Shown in pieces: positions 21,243 to 32,407 of a stretch of DNA of 64,000 nt (position 1 is the stretch's first letter; each line of letters opens with the position of its first letter). Below the pieces are notes generated by a model. The model was not told the origin of the DNA. It made no database searches and was given only the letters and a program-made list of their open reading frames with translations. A program made the translations under genes and the position numbers. The DNA comes from Pogona vitticeps (Eukaryota > Chordata > Lepidosauria > Squamata > Agamidae): contig NC_135783.1 in assembly GCF_051106095.1 (NCBI RefSeq), positions 192,900,947 to 192,964,946 of the forward strand, in the 5' to 3' direction.

Positions 21243-23477
21243 GGTCCAGCTAATGTAAATGCACCTGAACGATGGGAACACTTCAAGAACACTGTCTACA
21301 ACACCGCCTTGTCCACCTTCGGCAAGAAGACCAGAAAGATGGCTGACTGGTTCGAAGCCCATTCGGAGGAGTTAATGCCAGCCATTGAGGATAAGAGAAG
21401 AGCTCTAGCAGCATACAAAGCCTGTCCTAGCGAGTACAACCTGCAAGCTCTTCGAGCCGCTCGTAGCCAAGTCCAACAGGCTGCCAGGAGATGCTCCAAT
21501 GACTATTGGCTTCAGCTTTGCTCTCAGATACAGATAGCAGCGGACACAGGTAACATCAAAGGAATGTATGATGGTATCAAGCAGGCCTTAGGTCCATTAC
21601 AGAAGAAATCTGCTCCCTTGAAGTCTACTACAGGTGTGATCATCCAGGACCGAGCACAGCAGATGGAACGCTGGGTGCAGCACTACTCCGAGCTATATTC
21701 CAGAAAGAATGTAGTAACCGAAGAAGCATTAAATAACATTGAGTGCCTGCCTGTCTTGGAAGAGCTGGACAGCGAACCAACCCTAGCAGAAATAAATGCG
21801 GCCTTGGATTCCCTCACCTTTGGCAAGGCACCTGGAAGGGACAACATCCCTGTTGAAGTGCTGAAATGCGGTAAGGAGATCATCATCACCGAACTGTATG
21901 AAATCTTTTGTCTCTGCTGGAGGGAAGGTGGAGTACCACAGGACATGAAGGATGCAAACATTGTCACGGTGTACAAGAACAAAGGTGACAGGGGTGACTG
22001 CAATAACTACCGTGGTATCTCTCTTCTTAGCGTTGTAGGGAAGCTGCTTGCCCGTGTTGTGCTGAAGAGGCTCCAGGTGCTTGCAGACAGAGTCTACCCG
22101 GAATCACAGTGTGGATTTCGAGCAAATAGATCCACCACTGACATGGTATTCTCCCTCCGACAGTTGCAGGAGAAATGCAGGGAACAACAACAGCCACTCT
22201 TAGTGGCCTTCATAGACCTTACAAAAGCATTTGACTTGGTTAGCAGGGATGGCCTTTTCAAAATACTTCCCAAGATTGGATGTCCACCTCGTCTCCTTAA
22301 CATCATCAGGTCCTTCCACGATGGAATGAAAGGCACTGTAGTTTTTGACAGCTCAACATCAGATCCCTTTGACATCCGAAGCGGAGTGAAACAGGGCTGT
22401 GTCCTCGCACCAACACTTTTTGGGATCTTTTTTGCTGTCATGCTGAAGCATGCCTTTGGAACTGCAACAGAAGGTGTCTATCTCCGGACTAGATCAGATG
22501 GAAAGCTCTTTAATCTCTCTAGATTGAGAGCGAAGACCAAAGTCCAACTGAAATGCATGCGGGACTTCCTCTTTGCAGACGATGCAGCCATTGTTGCCCA
22601 CTCTGCTGAAGACCTCCAACAACTCATGAATCGTTTCAGCAAGGCCTGCCAAGACTTTGGACTAACAATCAGCCTGAAGAAAACACAAGTCATGGGCCAG
22701 GGTGTGGACTCACCTCCCTCTATTACCATCTCCACACAAGAATTGGAGGTTGTTCATGACTTTGTGTACCTTGGCTCAACCATCTCTGACACCCTCTCTC
22801 TAGATGTCGAGCGGGATAAACGCATTGGGAAAGCAGCCACCATGTTCTCTAGACTCACAAAGAGAGTATGGCTCAATAAGAAACCGACAACACATACCAA
22901 GATCCAGGTCTATAGAGCCTGTGTCCTGAGCACACTCCTGTACTGCAGCGAGTCCTGGACCCTTTGTGCCCGGCAGGAGAGGAAGCTGAACACCTTCCAT
23001 ATGCGTTGCCTCCGACGGATTTTTGGTATCACCTGGCAGGACAGAGTTCCAAATAGAGTAGTCCTAGAACGAGCTGGAATTTTCAGCATGCATACATTAC
23101 TGAAACAGCGACGTCTACGCTGGCTTGGGCACGTTGTGAGAATGGCTGATGGTCGGATTCCAAAGGATCTCCTATATGGAGAATTAGTGCAGGGAAATCG
23201 CCCCAGAGGGAGACCACAGCTGCGATACAAGGATATCTGCAAGCGGGATCTGAAGGCCTTAGGAATAGACCTCAACAGATGGGAAACTCTGACATCTGAT
23301 CGTTCAGCCTGGAGGCAGGCAATACATCACGGCCTCTCCCAATTTGAAGAGACTCTTGTCCAGCAGGCTGAGGCAAAGAGGAAGTCACAAAGGAAGCAAA
23401 ATCAGGGAGCTGGACAGGGGACAGATTGGATTTGTCTCCAGTGTGGAAGGGATTGTCACTCCATTGGTTTTTCATAG
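21243..23477 (+). mobile_element. LINE fragment with open 722-codon reverse-transcriptase frame (Vingi/RTE-like)
   Basis: A non-LTR retrotransposon fragment inside the gypsy element. One uninterrupted frame (21309-23477, open a little further upstream) contains GKAPGRDNIPVEVLK, NYRGISLLSVVGKLLARVVL, FIDLTKAFDLVSR, SGVKQGCVLAPTLF and FADDAAIV, in the order of a LINE reverse transcriptase. A C-terminal RRLRWLGHVVRMADGRIPKD block and a final CLQCGRDCHS zinc-binding motif follow. The endonuclease domain is missing (5' truncation). The 3' side stops soon after the zinc motif, whereas the related copy at 30815-31270 continues into a 3' UTR, so both ends are incomplete. The clade (Vingi, RTE or neighbour) is my best guess from motif style. 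The intact frame points to a fairly recent copy, but lacking an endonuclease it is dead as a mobile element. Confidence 0.85.
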
Positions 23478-23911
23478 CTAACTCCTCCAGTTTAAATTCC
23501 TGTTCTAGTTTCCAATTTTCCAAATCTTAGGAGCTTTGGACATTTTCTCCTTCTGATACAATTATTACTGGTCCCTCGGTTTCTTCATCACTTTGAATTT
23601 GAGGGTTCCCATTTCTGTCAGGACCCTGGAACTCAGCATGTGTCCCCATAACAACTTTTTACTTCATTTGGGTGGCATAAACAATACAATTTCTTATTCA
23701 GTGACTGGTTCTTTTCCCTCACAAGAGCCAAAAGGACCTCTTCTTGGGATTCCCCAGACCTGGGTTCAGAAGCCCCAAAACTAAATCTTCCACAAGACTC
23801 TGATGGGTAACCACTTTTTACACCTCAGATCCTAACCCCCTTTCCCTCCAGACTCAAGAAGATTCAATTTCACACTGGATTGTTTCATATCCAACCACTA
23901 TGTCACCAATT

Positions 23912-23996
23912 TGTCACATTCCTGCCTGTCCCTTGGTTGTTTCACCAAGCAAAGGAACAAGCTATGTGTCATTCATCTGCCACCAGTTGATTACAC
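23912..23996 (-). repeat. LTR remnant (element 5' side)
   Basis: Matches the first 85 bp of the LTR at 17224 with about eight differences. The neighbouring sequence on the element's strand, ttggtgacatagtggttgg, sits where the primer-binding site would be. Confidence 0.7.
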
Positions 23997-24018
23997 CTGT
24001 AGTAGACTCCAAATGATT

Positions 24019-24122
24019 GTATTGTCAAAGGCTTTCACGACCGGGATCCGATGGTTGTTGTAGGTTTTTCGGGTTCTTTGACCGTGTTCCCAGAGAACCC
24101 GAAAAACCCACAACAACAAAAC
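24019..24122. mobile_element. Short fold-back element with 8-bp target duplication (hAT-like)
   Basis: Flanked by a perfect AAATGATT duplication (24011-24018 and 24123-24130). The interior contains gttgttgtaggtttttcggg and its inverted counterpart cccgaaaaacccacaacaac, so it can form a hairpin. The left part ggctttcacgaccggga matches a repeat common in reptile genomes. Confidence 0.75.
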
Positions 24123-24130
24123 AAATGATT

Positions 24131-24527
24131 CTCACCCAATCTAGCCAGTACAAAGCCTTTCTGGTGCTGTGTCGTTGCCTCTTCTTCCACTGATGTTGGT
24201 CTGGCATCATTTTCACTCTGTGTTTCACATCCTTTCATTCTCCTTGGACAAGATGTCCTATGCCAGTGCCTGATTTATTCCCCATATTTATACTAATCAA
24301 AATCCAAACAGTTCTTATCCTGCTGAGGGAGCTGACAGCTACAATAGCAAACAGGTAGGATAGTTACTAGCTATGGGTGCCACTTGCTAAGGGAACTACT
24401 GGGTAGGTCTGCTGTTTTAAAGTGATTCATACTAATGCCATTAGATGGTGATACAATACAGTGAAAAATATACAGTACAAAGATTTTGCTTACAAAAATG
24501 TTTTCAAATTCCATAACCTTGATCTGT
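24131..24527. other. Spacer between gypsy and BovB remains
   Basis: No gene. A short open frame on the minus strand (24025-24228) overlaps the fold-back element and is not a recognised protein. Confidence 0.4.
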
Positions 24528-24631
24528 GGTGTTGTTGTTTAGTCATTTAGTCGTGTCTGACTCTTCGTGACCCCATGGACCAGAGCACACCTGTGCTGTC
24601 TTCCACTACCTCCCGGAGTTGGGTCAAATTT
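24528..24631 (-). mobile_element. BovB (RTE) LINE, 3' terminal piece
   Basis: Contains the typical BovB 3' end (gttgttgtttagtc, ctgactcttcgtgaccccat on the + strand). It is the 3' part of the same copy that continues at 30434, separated by the insertion of a 5.8 kb LINE. Confidence 0.9.
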
Positions 24632-24856
24632 TACTGGAATACATACATATAAACTTTATTGTTTCTGGCCATAGACCTTTACAACGTACTGACTACTATA
24701 GCATATAAAATCCGATTAAAACAGGTAATAACCTTAAAACAATTAAAACCATTAAAACCATTAAAACCAATAAAACCAATAAAACGAATAAAACCAATAA
24801 AGCCAGGTGTAAGAATATTATCATAGCACAGAACGTCAATCCACTGTATTCAGCAT

Positions 24857-27800
24857 TTATGTGGCATTATGATCCCTGACAAATCGAAGCCTCAGATTCT
24901 TAGCTGCTAGTGCGAATTGTGCTACAGCATATGTAATGTTCAATTGTGTATCAGCGAGCAATCCTACTATTATTTCAGTGGTGGTACAGTTAAAATACAT
25001 CTGAGTAATGAGTGACAGAAATCTTTCCCTAGGATTTTTGTAGAGAGGGCAGAACAGTAGATAGTGAGTTAGATTCTCAATCTGGTTGCAGCCAAAGACA
25101 CATTTCCGTTCCTCAACTGGGATTCCTTTATACCTCCCTTCGAGATATGCTGAGGCCATCTGTCCAAATCTAAATTCTGTAAATGCTCTGCAAATCTGGG
25201 GAAAAGTCAATAACTCAAAATAATTTGGTTTTGCATGATTCACCTGAAGTTGGGGGTACCAGGTAGAGAAATGGGAGCCAACAATAGCTGCCCTATCCTG
25301 ACTAGCGTCAAGATCAAAGATCCAGTTCCTGAGGTCGCGAGAGCTTAAACTAAGGAACTTTTCCATCGGAAGGTTATGGACCTTTAATTTTTGGTGACAT
25401 TGTTGTGCCCATCCACCAGACTTTAGTTGTTCTAGCCAGCAGCACTTTGTCAGGGAGGAGTCCTCCAAATTGTTCAGTCTATGCCAATATCTAAGATAGG
25501 CCAGATCGATTCTAGCTGCAATTGAGGGTAGGCCTAGCTCAGCTCTGAGGTGAGCCGAGGGGGTTCCTGGGGGGAGCCCCAGTATCCACCTCATGAATTT
25601 GTTCTGCAGGATTTCTAATTTGGGCTTGACTGTCTCTCCCCATAGTTCTGTGGCGTAGAGCATTTGTGCTAGAATTTTGACAACGAACACCTTGAGGGCA
25701 GGATTTACCAGCTGGCCTCCTCTGCTGTAGAAAAATCTTTTTAATTGCCCTAATGATCTGGTGCTCAGTAAGATGGTGGCATTTCAATGCTGTCTCCAGG
25801 AGAGTTTCTCACAGAATTGAAGGCCCAGGTATTTAAATGAGTGTACCTGCTCGATAGCATGCCCATCCAGTGACCAGTTATACTTAGGTACTCTCTTCCC
25901 AAAGACCATGATTTTTGTTTTGGTGTAGTTGATTGTTAGCCGTTCCTCTTTACAGAGCTGCCCAAATCTGGACAGCATTCTTTTGAGATCAATTTTATTC
26001 AAAGATAGTAAGACCAGGTCATCGGCATAGAGCAGTATTGAGATCTTCCTACAGCCAATGGTTGGAGGGAAGAACGTGGGGGAAGCCATTTGAGGGATAA
26101 GGCTGTTTATATAAAAGTTGAAGAGAAAAGGTGCTAAAATACAACCTTGTTTCAACCCTCGGCTAATGGGAATCTGTTGTGATAGAGCTCCCTGTAAGCC
26201 TATACGCACTTGCATCGTATTTTCTTTATGTAGTTGCTGTATGAGCCACAGGAGTCTCTTGTCAATGTTTGTTTTTCCCAATTTATACCATAGGCGTTCT
26301 CTGTCTATCAGGTCAAAGGCTGATGAAAAATCCACAAAGGCAGCATAAAGATATTTGTTTGGTGGTTTGGTGTATTTAGTAATTACATGATGCAAAACGA
26401 AGGCTTGATCTATTGTGCTTCTGCCTTTTCTGAAGCCTGCCTGTTCTTCGGAGATGATAGAATGCTTGTTGTCCCAGTCAAGAAGCCTATTCAGGAGGTA
26501 TCTAGCATAGAGCTTAGAGGCCACATTGAGAAGACTGATAGGTCTGAAGTTACAAGGATCTAGAGGATCACCTTTCTTAAAAATTGGCACAACAATGCTA
26601 GTTTGCCAACCTGTAGGGAGGTTGCCTGTACTATTAATGTAGGTGAATAAGCTGGCTAGGATGGGAGACCACCACTGAATGTCAATAGCAAAGACCTCAG
26701 CGGGGATCATATCTTCACCAGGCGCCTTGCCATTCCGGAGAGTTTGAATCAAGTCCCCAACTTCTTTGGGGGAAACAGGTGGCCATTCAGGGAAATTAGA
26801 GAGGGTCTCATGAGTAATGTTTCCATGAATATTACCCCCAAAAATGTGACTGAAGTGGGAGACCCATACATCTGGTGTGATGGAGTTGGTGATCTCAAAG
26901 GCTTTCTGTGAGAAGCCTCTTTCTATCTGCATCCAGAATTTGATGTCATTACCCTCAATGAGGGCCTGGCCCAAAGATTTCCAGTTCTCTGAGTAGAAAG
27001 CCTTCTTTTTCCCTCTAAGTAGAGATTTATATTCTCTCCGTAGATGTTGCAGGACAGCTGTAGCTTCATCAGTGCCAATGAGTTTTGCCTGTCTTGTTGC
27101 TCTGCTCAGCTCTTTTTTCTTGATCTTACATTCCCTGTCGAACCAGGACCATTGAGCTTCAGGTGTTCTTTCTGGGTGTGCAATGATTAGATGTGGTTTA
27201 AGTGCAAGAATTATATCCTGGTAGACCTTGCAAATGTTCTGGGTCCCCAGAAGAGCGTGTTGTCGTAGCTCTTGGAGTTTATTGGTGTTCAACATCTGCC
27301 TTATATTGTCATCAGTTTTAATGGACCATTTTAGCCTTTTCTCGCCTAGAACGTGGCCTAGCATTTTGTGGTCTGTTAATACCCCTGATTGGTTTTGTTG
27401 GAATCTTAATGACACTCGAAGGGGGAGATGATCACTTTCTGGCCTGTCTTCAATTGCTAGAGAATATACATAAGGGAGAACAGCAGAAGATCCTATAACA
27501 TAGCCTACGACACTAGCACCCTTATCTGTTAGAAAAGTGTAGTAGCCATTTGAGGTGTCCAGTTGGGAGCCATTTAGGTATACAAGATGGAATTTGTAAA
27601 TCAACTGAAAGAGGAATTTGCCATAGTTGTTAATTACCTTGTCTTGGGAGTTTCGGGAGGTGTTTTTATCCATTTCAAGCTCCAAGCCAAGGGCTTTTTC
27701 CATCATGCCATCACTGTTTCCCATTCTAGCATTAAAGTCGCCACAAATTATAAAAAAATAGTTAGGATATTCAGAGAATAATGTATCGAGAAGGTCCTCC

Positions 27801-28190
27801 AATTTAGCCCAAGCCTCTGAAGCAGTACCAATTGCTCTCGGTGGGAGATAGACGTTGACACAGATCAAGGGACCTGGTTTGCAGCCGTGTATTGTTAGAA
27901 CTTGCCAATAGCTAGAGTTCAGTTCATCTATCTCTATTGCTTTCAAGCCAGTAGTGGAGGAAATTGAAATAGCCAGGCCCCCACTTCCTCGGCCTGAGGT
28001 TGAGGTTTTTTGAGCTGGAAATTCCCATGTCCTATATCCCTGTAAATTTAGAGAATTTTTCTCCAAAAGCCAAGTCTCTTGCAGGCAAATTATGTCGAAT
28101 GACTGAAGGTACTTTATGAAGTCTGAGTCAACCAATTTATTCTTCCATCCTGCAATATTCCAAGATAGAAGGTTCAGAAGCTGACATTGT
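24857..28190 (-). pseudogene. LINE ORF2: endonuclease and reverse transcriptase, one in-frame stop
   Basis: ORF2 of the 5.8 kb LINE. It begins with an apurinic-type endonuclease (CLQETW, CGDFNARMG, SDHLPL) and continues with reverse transcriptase motifs (KAPGEDMIPAEVF, NFRPISLLNVASKLYARYL, FVDFSSAFDLIDR, GLKQGCILAPFLF, YADDLVLL). The C terminus has a zinc-binding block CVFGCNQIENLTHYLLFC. The frame is open except for a single TGA at 25784-25786, after which the same frame runs on to 24857. The readable frame extends upstream of the first Met at 28135 (SWNIAGWKNKL), close to the end of ORF1. Confidence 0.88.
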
Positions 28191-28207
28191 GTCTTATCTG
28201 AAGTTAG

Positions 28208-29988
28208 TCAATCTTGGGAGAGGGCAGCTAGAGGGGCATATCTGTTGTCCTGGTGCCATTCAGAATTAGACCTACTAGAAGTTCCAAAGTGACTGGGTAG
28301 GTGGCTCTTCCCCTTGGAGGCTTGATAAATTCTTTGGCTACTGGAAAATTTGTTGACCCTGATCCTTGGAGCCTCTCTTTTTTGTGTTCTCTGATTGTTA
28401 CATGTGTTTACAAAGCCACGGGGTTGTTTAATCAAGATATTATTAGGGGCAGATACAAAAGGTGGACATACTTCTTTCCCTCTATAGTTTAAGTTAGGCT
28501 CAGGGGGTGCAACACCAGCGTGGGTGGGGGCATTTCCCCTGTACGTGGGGTGCTCATAATTAGAAGAGGGTCCAACAGTTCTTTCTGATTTTCCATGAGG
28601 TATTGGAATCCTTTTAAAATTTACATCATGTCCAAATTCATCAACCATTATCTTCCCATCAAAAGTGCCCCTGTGATTCGCAGCATATGGCTGTCTGTTT
28701 GTTTTGAATGGTCTTTGGAAGTTTCGTTTTGCAGATGACTTGAAATTGGGCCTACGGTTTGTTATATGTGTTCCCCATTTGAAAGATATTGGTTTGTCTT
28801 CAAACTTATGTATTAGGCTCCAAAACTGATAAGCATGTCCATTTTCTTTAAATGACAGATGCACCCTCCCCCTCCACATTTCAGGCTTTATAGGATATAT
28901 ACATGAACAATGTATATACATTAAGGGATCCCAATCTTTACCCAGAATGTCCAAGATATCCCGTGTTACATCAGTGTTGGTTTTCCATGTATTATTGGAC
29001 CTCCTTAGAGGCCAGTTGTATATAGTAATATGACTCACAGTGTTAGTTGGTGAGACTGAAGACTGTGGCGTCTCTGTTCCGGAGTCTACTTCCGTGGGAA
29101 GTCGAAGGTGGGTATTGTCCGGCAGTATGTTGTCCCTATCTGTAGGGGCTGTAAATGAGGACTATGGGCCATTTACGTCAGGGATAACATCTTGCCATTC
29201 ATCGATTACTATGAAGTCTGCAGTTGAGAGGGTTGAGTTCAGGTCCTCAGCAGCTTTACTTGCGTTGCAACACTCGGGCTGAGTTTCTAGAACCTTTTCA
29301 TAATTTGCAGCCAAATCTATGTCCACCAACCGCTGTATAAGATGCTGATCTTTTTGAGTTAGGCAGGGATTGTTCTTGCTTGTTTCTAGTGTATGAATCT
29401 CACTACCTGGATGGTGGAAGTTTGAGTCTGGGTTGGGAAATGTCCGGGGGTGCTGCTGTCAGAATTCCCGTTTCTATCAGGGTAGCTATGAGTTGGACAG
29501 TTGCTTTCAGGTCGAATATTTCTTGATTTTGTGGATAGGAAGCATTGGTCACGCAACTGATTGTAGATAATTTTGATGTCTTCATTATCAAGCCCATAAG
29601 ATTTGTCAATTTGTTCTTCTGTGGATATATTCTTTGGATTGGTGTTTAATAAATTTGGATTTTTCTCAGGGAGGTCCATTGATAGAATTGATGACCTTTC
29701 CTGCAATCCTGGGTCCACTGACCAATTACCAATCAAGTAGCCAGAGAGGTCTTCAGCCACATCATTTCTTTGGGGATCTCTGATGGTCGCATTCAAATCT
29801 TGATTGTCTAAGGTAGATGGAGTACTTGAGACAAATTCCCTTGGGAACCTTTGCCCAGCAGAGCTGGAAAAGTCCTGTTGGCTGATGGAGGTTAAAGGCA
29901 CACAGAAGTCTACTATAGCTCTTTGGCTTTTACTTCTGGGAGCATTGTTACTTCCAGCACGAGCTTTCTGGGCTCTAGTAATGACCAT
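28208..29988 (-). pseudogene. LINE ORF1 (broken in two)
   Basis: ORF1 of the 5.8 kb LINE. The N-terminal 200 codons (29988-29386, starting MVITRAQKARAGSNNAPRSK) and the C-terminal 276 codons (29038-28208, ending RYAPLAALSQD) are in different frames. The region between has one frameshift and at least one TAG. The C-terminal part carries an RRM-like stretch (WRGRVHLSFKENGHAYQFW) followed by a basic, Asn/Arg-rich region likely to bind RNA. No CCHC knuckle is seen. Confidence 0.75.
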
Positions 29989-30433
29989 TGGAGGTGTTTA
30001 TCCGTGCTGTTGAAATACAGCTGCAACCAGGAAAGTTAGAGCCGTCTACAAAACTTAGTACAAGTCCTAGTGTGGTTTCTTTATTATCTTGCCTTCTGTG
30101 ATGTCTCCTTATCAGATAGCTCAGGCAACTCCCAATATTCGACTTCCAGTCTCTTTAAACAACTCACAGTATTCCAGCGTAGTTCCTGCACGGCCCTGAA
30201 TTTTCCTTGAAAGAGTCTCAGTCCTTTCCAAACATTGTGTTGCTGATAAACTCCCCCGGGAGACTCGACGCTTCTTGCTCTCTTTGGCTCCAGCCACCAC
30301 CGGTAAGCAAAGTTCTTTTAATAAAACAACTTGAGCAGCTGAATACTTCGTAAGTATTAAAAATAAAGATTAAAAAGGGAGCAGAGCTTGATGCCAACGC
30401 TGTTCCTCCCTCAGACCGGAACCGGAAAACCCC

Positions 30434-30772
30434 TGGGTCAAATTTATGTTGGTAGCTTCGGCGAACACTGTCCAACCATCTCGCCCTCTGTCGTCCCCTT
30501 CTCCTCTTGCCTTCACATTTTCACAATATCAGCGTCTTTTCCAGGGAGTCTTCTCGTCTCATGAGATGGCCAAAGTATTGGAGCCTCAGCCTCGGGATCT
30601 GTCCTTCCAGTGAGCACTCAGGGTTGATTTCCTTCAAAATGGATAGGTTTGTTCTCCTTGCAGTCCAGGGGACTCTCAAGAGCCTTCTCCAGCACCACAA
30701 TTCAAAAGGCTTAAATTCTTCGGTGGTCAGCCTTCTTTATGGTCCAGCTCTCACTTCCATACATCACAGCTA
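30434..30772 (-). mobile_element. BovB (RTE) LINE, 3' ORF piece
   Basis: On the + strand it reads ctcatgagatggccaaagta, agcactcagggttgatttcc and tatggtccagctctcacttc, the reverse complement of the BovB C-terminal coding region. It is continuous with 24528-24631 once the inserted 5.8 kb LINE and one copy of the target duplication are disregarded. It is truncated at its 5' side near 30772. Confidence 0.9.
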
Positions 30773-30814
30773 GTTAATTCTTTCGGTCCACTTAAAAACG
30801 TTAAGGAACGACTC

Positions 30815-31270
30815 ATAGTACCAGTACCAGTAGGCATCTTTCAGTCTCGAGAGACTATGGTACCATGTTCCGAATAGAGAACTTGGAACATCATCTGGTG
30901 TGGCTGAGAAGGCCAATTTGAGAGTGACAATCCCTTCCACACTGAAGACAAATACAATCTGTCCCCTTCCCAGCTGATTTTGCTGCTTTTGTGACTTCCT
31001 CTTCGCCTCGGCCTGCTGGACAATGGTCTCTTTAAATTGGGAGAGGCCGTGATGCACCACCTGCCTCCAGGCTGAACGCTCAGATGTCAGGGTTTCCCAT
31101 CTGTTGAGGTCGATTCCTAAGGCCTTCAGATCCCGCTTGCAGATGTCCTTGTATCACAGCTGTGGTCTCCCTCTGGGGTGGTTTCTCTGCACTAATTCTC
31201 CATACAGGAGATCTTTTGGATTCCGACCATCAGCCATTCTCACAACATGCCCGAGCCAACGTTAGACGTC
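30815..31270 (-). mobile_element. Vingi/RTE-like LINE, 3' end, second copy
   Basis: Same family as the 21.2 kb fragment: the minus strand has the GHVVRMADG, GRPQL-type and HHGLSQFKET blocks with shifted frames, then a zinc-motif remnant. Unlike the first copy it retains the 3' UTR, ending with (TACTGG)n-like units (atagtaccagtaccagtagg on the + strand). It is 5' truncated near 31270. Confidence 0.85.
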
Positions 31271-32050
31271 TGTGTACCAGTTCTAAGCTGTGTGTTTAAA
31301 CTACACTTTGATCGTAGGGCTTTTTCCTGCACTTCCATAAAACACATTTCAGATATGGACAAACTGGTATTGAAAATTACATTTAGTGTGATGTAGTGGG
31401 TGGAGTGACAACTTAGGACTCAAGAGACCAGGGTTCAGATCCCTGCTTGGCAATGGAAATTGGTTGTTGTTTTTTCAACCTACGCCTATCCATAAAACAC
31501 AGAGAGACTAAAAGAAAAATCACAGACACCATTAATCTTTCCTGAAAATGATATTCTTTATTGGCCCTTTATTCTCATTAACCAGAGATGATCTGACGCT
31601 ATTCAGACGTGCAAATAATTTGAAGATTGATGGAAATCACAGCAGATAAACAGGAAATAAGATCCATGAAATGGAGGCACAATATAAAAGGAACCAGATG
31701 AAAATCAATTAACTTCGGACACAACACATTGCAATGATGAAATGAAAACTGCAATGCAGAACAATCTAGATTGAAATATTTTCCTGCTTTCTGGTTGGCT
31801 TCCTTGCCTTCACCTCTAAAATTCAGTTCTGTGTCAGTAGATGGCAGGTTGGGAGAAATAGTGCATTGAACCATCTTTCTTTATTCCCAGAAAATAAATC
31901 ATCGTTTTGTTCTGCAGCTCATGATGTAGTTGCAGTGTCTTATTAGGTTACATTCTAGGCCTGGAGCCACTGAAAGTATCCAACTTTATAGATTGTCCAT
32001 ACTGTTCCATTGTCTTCCATCTCAGCCAAAAGCCTTCTTGTTAGAGCAGT
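31271..32050. other. Intergenic, with an old tRNA-SINE piece
   Basis: About 31391-31475 shows a MIR-like SINE head (ggactcaagagaccagggttcagatccctgc). The rest is A+T-rich with nothing recognised. Confidence 0.5.
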
Positions 32051-32051
32051 C

Positions 32052-32407
<356 letters not shown>

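Larger units (their letters stand above)
17224..23996 (-). mobile_element. Old Ty3/gypsy-type LTR retrotransposon, Gmr1-like order
   Basis: A fossil element on the minus strand. The left LTR is about 17224-17571 (TGTCAT...GCTACA), next to a purine-rich tract on the element's strand; the right LTR remains only as about 85 bp from 23912. Parts in element order: gag region (about 23520 to 20300, with a CCHC knuckle CYACGKEGHFWSQC near 20450), a protease-region stretch, integrase (about 19365-18700, with HHCC-type C-x2-C motif CQTCDTCQK and GLDLVGP), reverse transcriptase (about 18660-18290, with YMDD), and an RNase H end (about 17940-17870). Integrase before reverse transcriptase is the Gmr1-like arrangement within Ty3/gypsy. 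The overlapping LTR stretches differ at about 8 of 84 sites, so the element is old. It is broken, with more than ten breaks and two later insertions. Confidence 0.82.
24632..30433 (-). mobile_element. Near full-length APE-type non-LTR retrotransposon, 5.8 kb
   Basis: The element sits on the minus strand between copies of a 12-bp duplication TGGGTCAAATTT (24620-24631 and 30434-30445). In element order it has a GC-richer 5' UTR (about 30433-29990), ORF1 (29988 to 28208) and ORF2 (about 28190 to 24857), then a 3' UTR with eight 9-bp ATTGGTTTT-type units (about 24735-24804) and a CAATAAAG near the end. Target duplication, two-ORF layout and nearly open frames indicate a young insertion. The clade is uncertain; an I/Jockey-group element is plausible from the C-terminal zinc motif. 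Confidence 0.9.
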
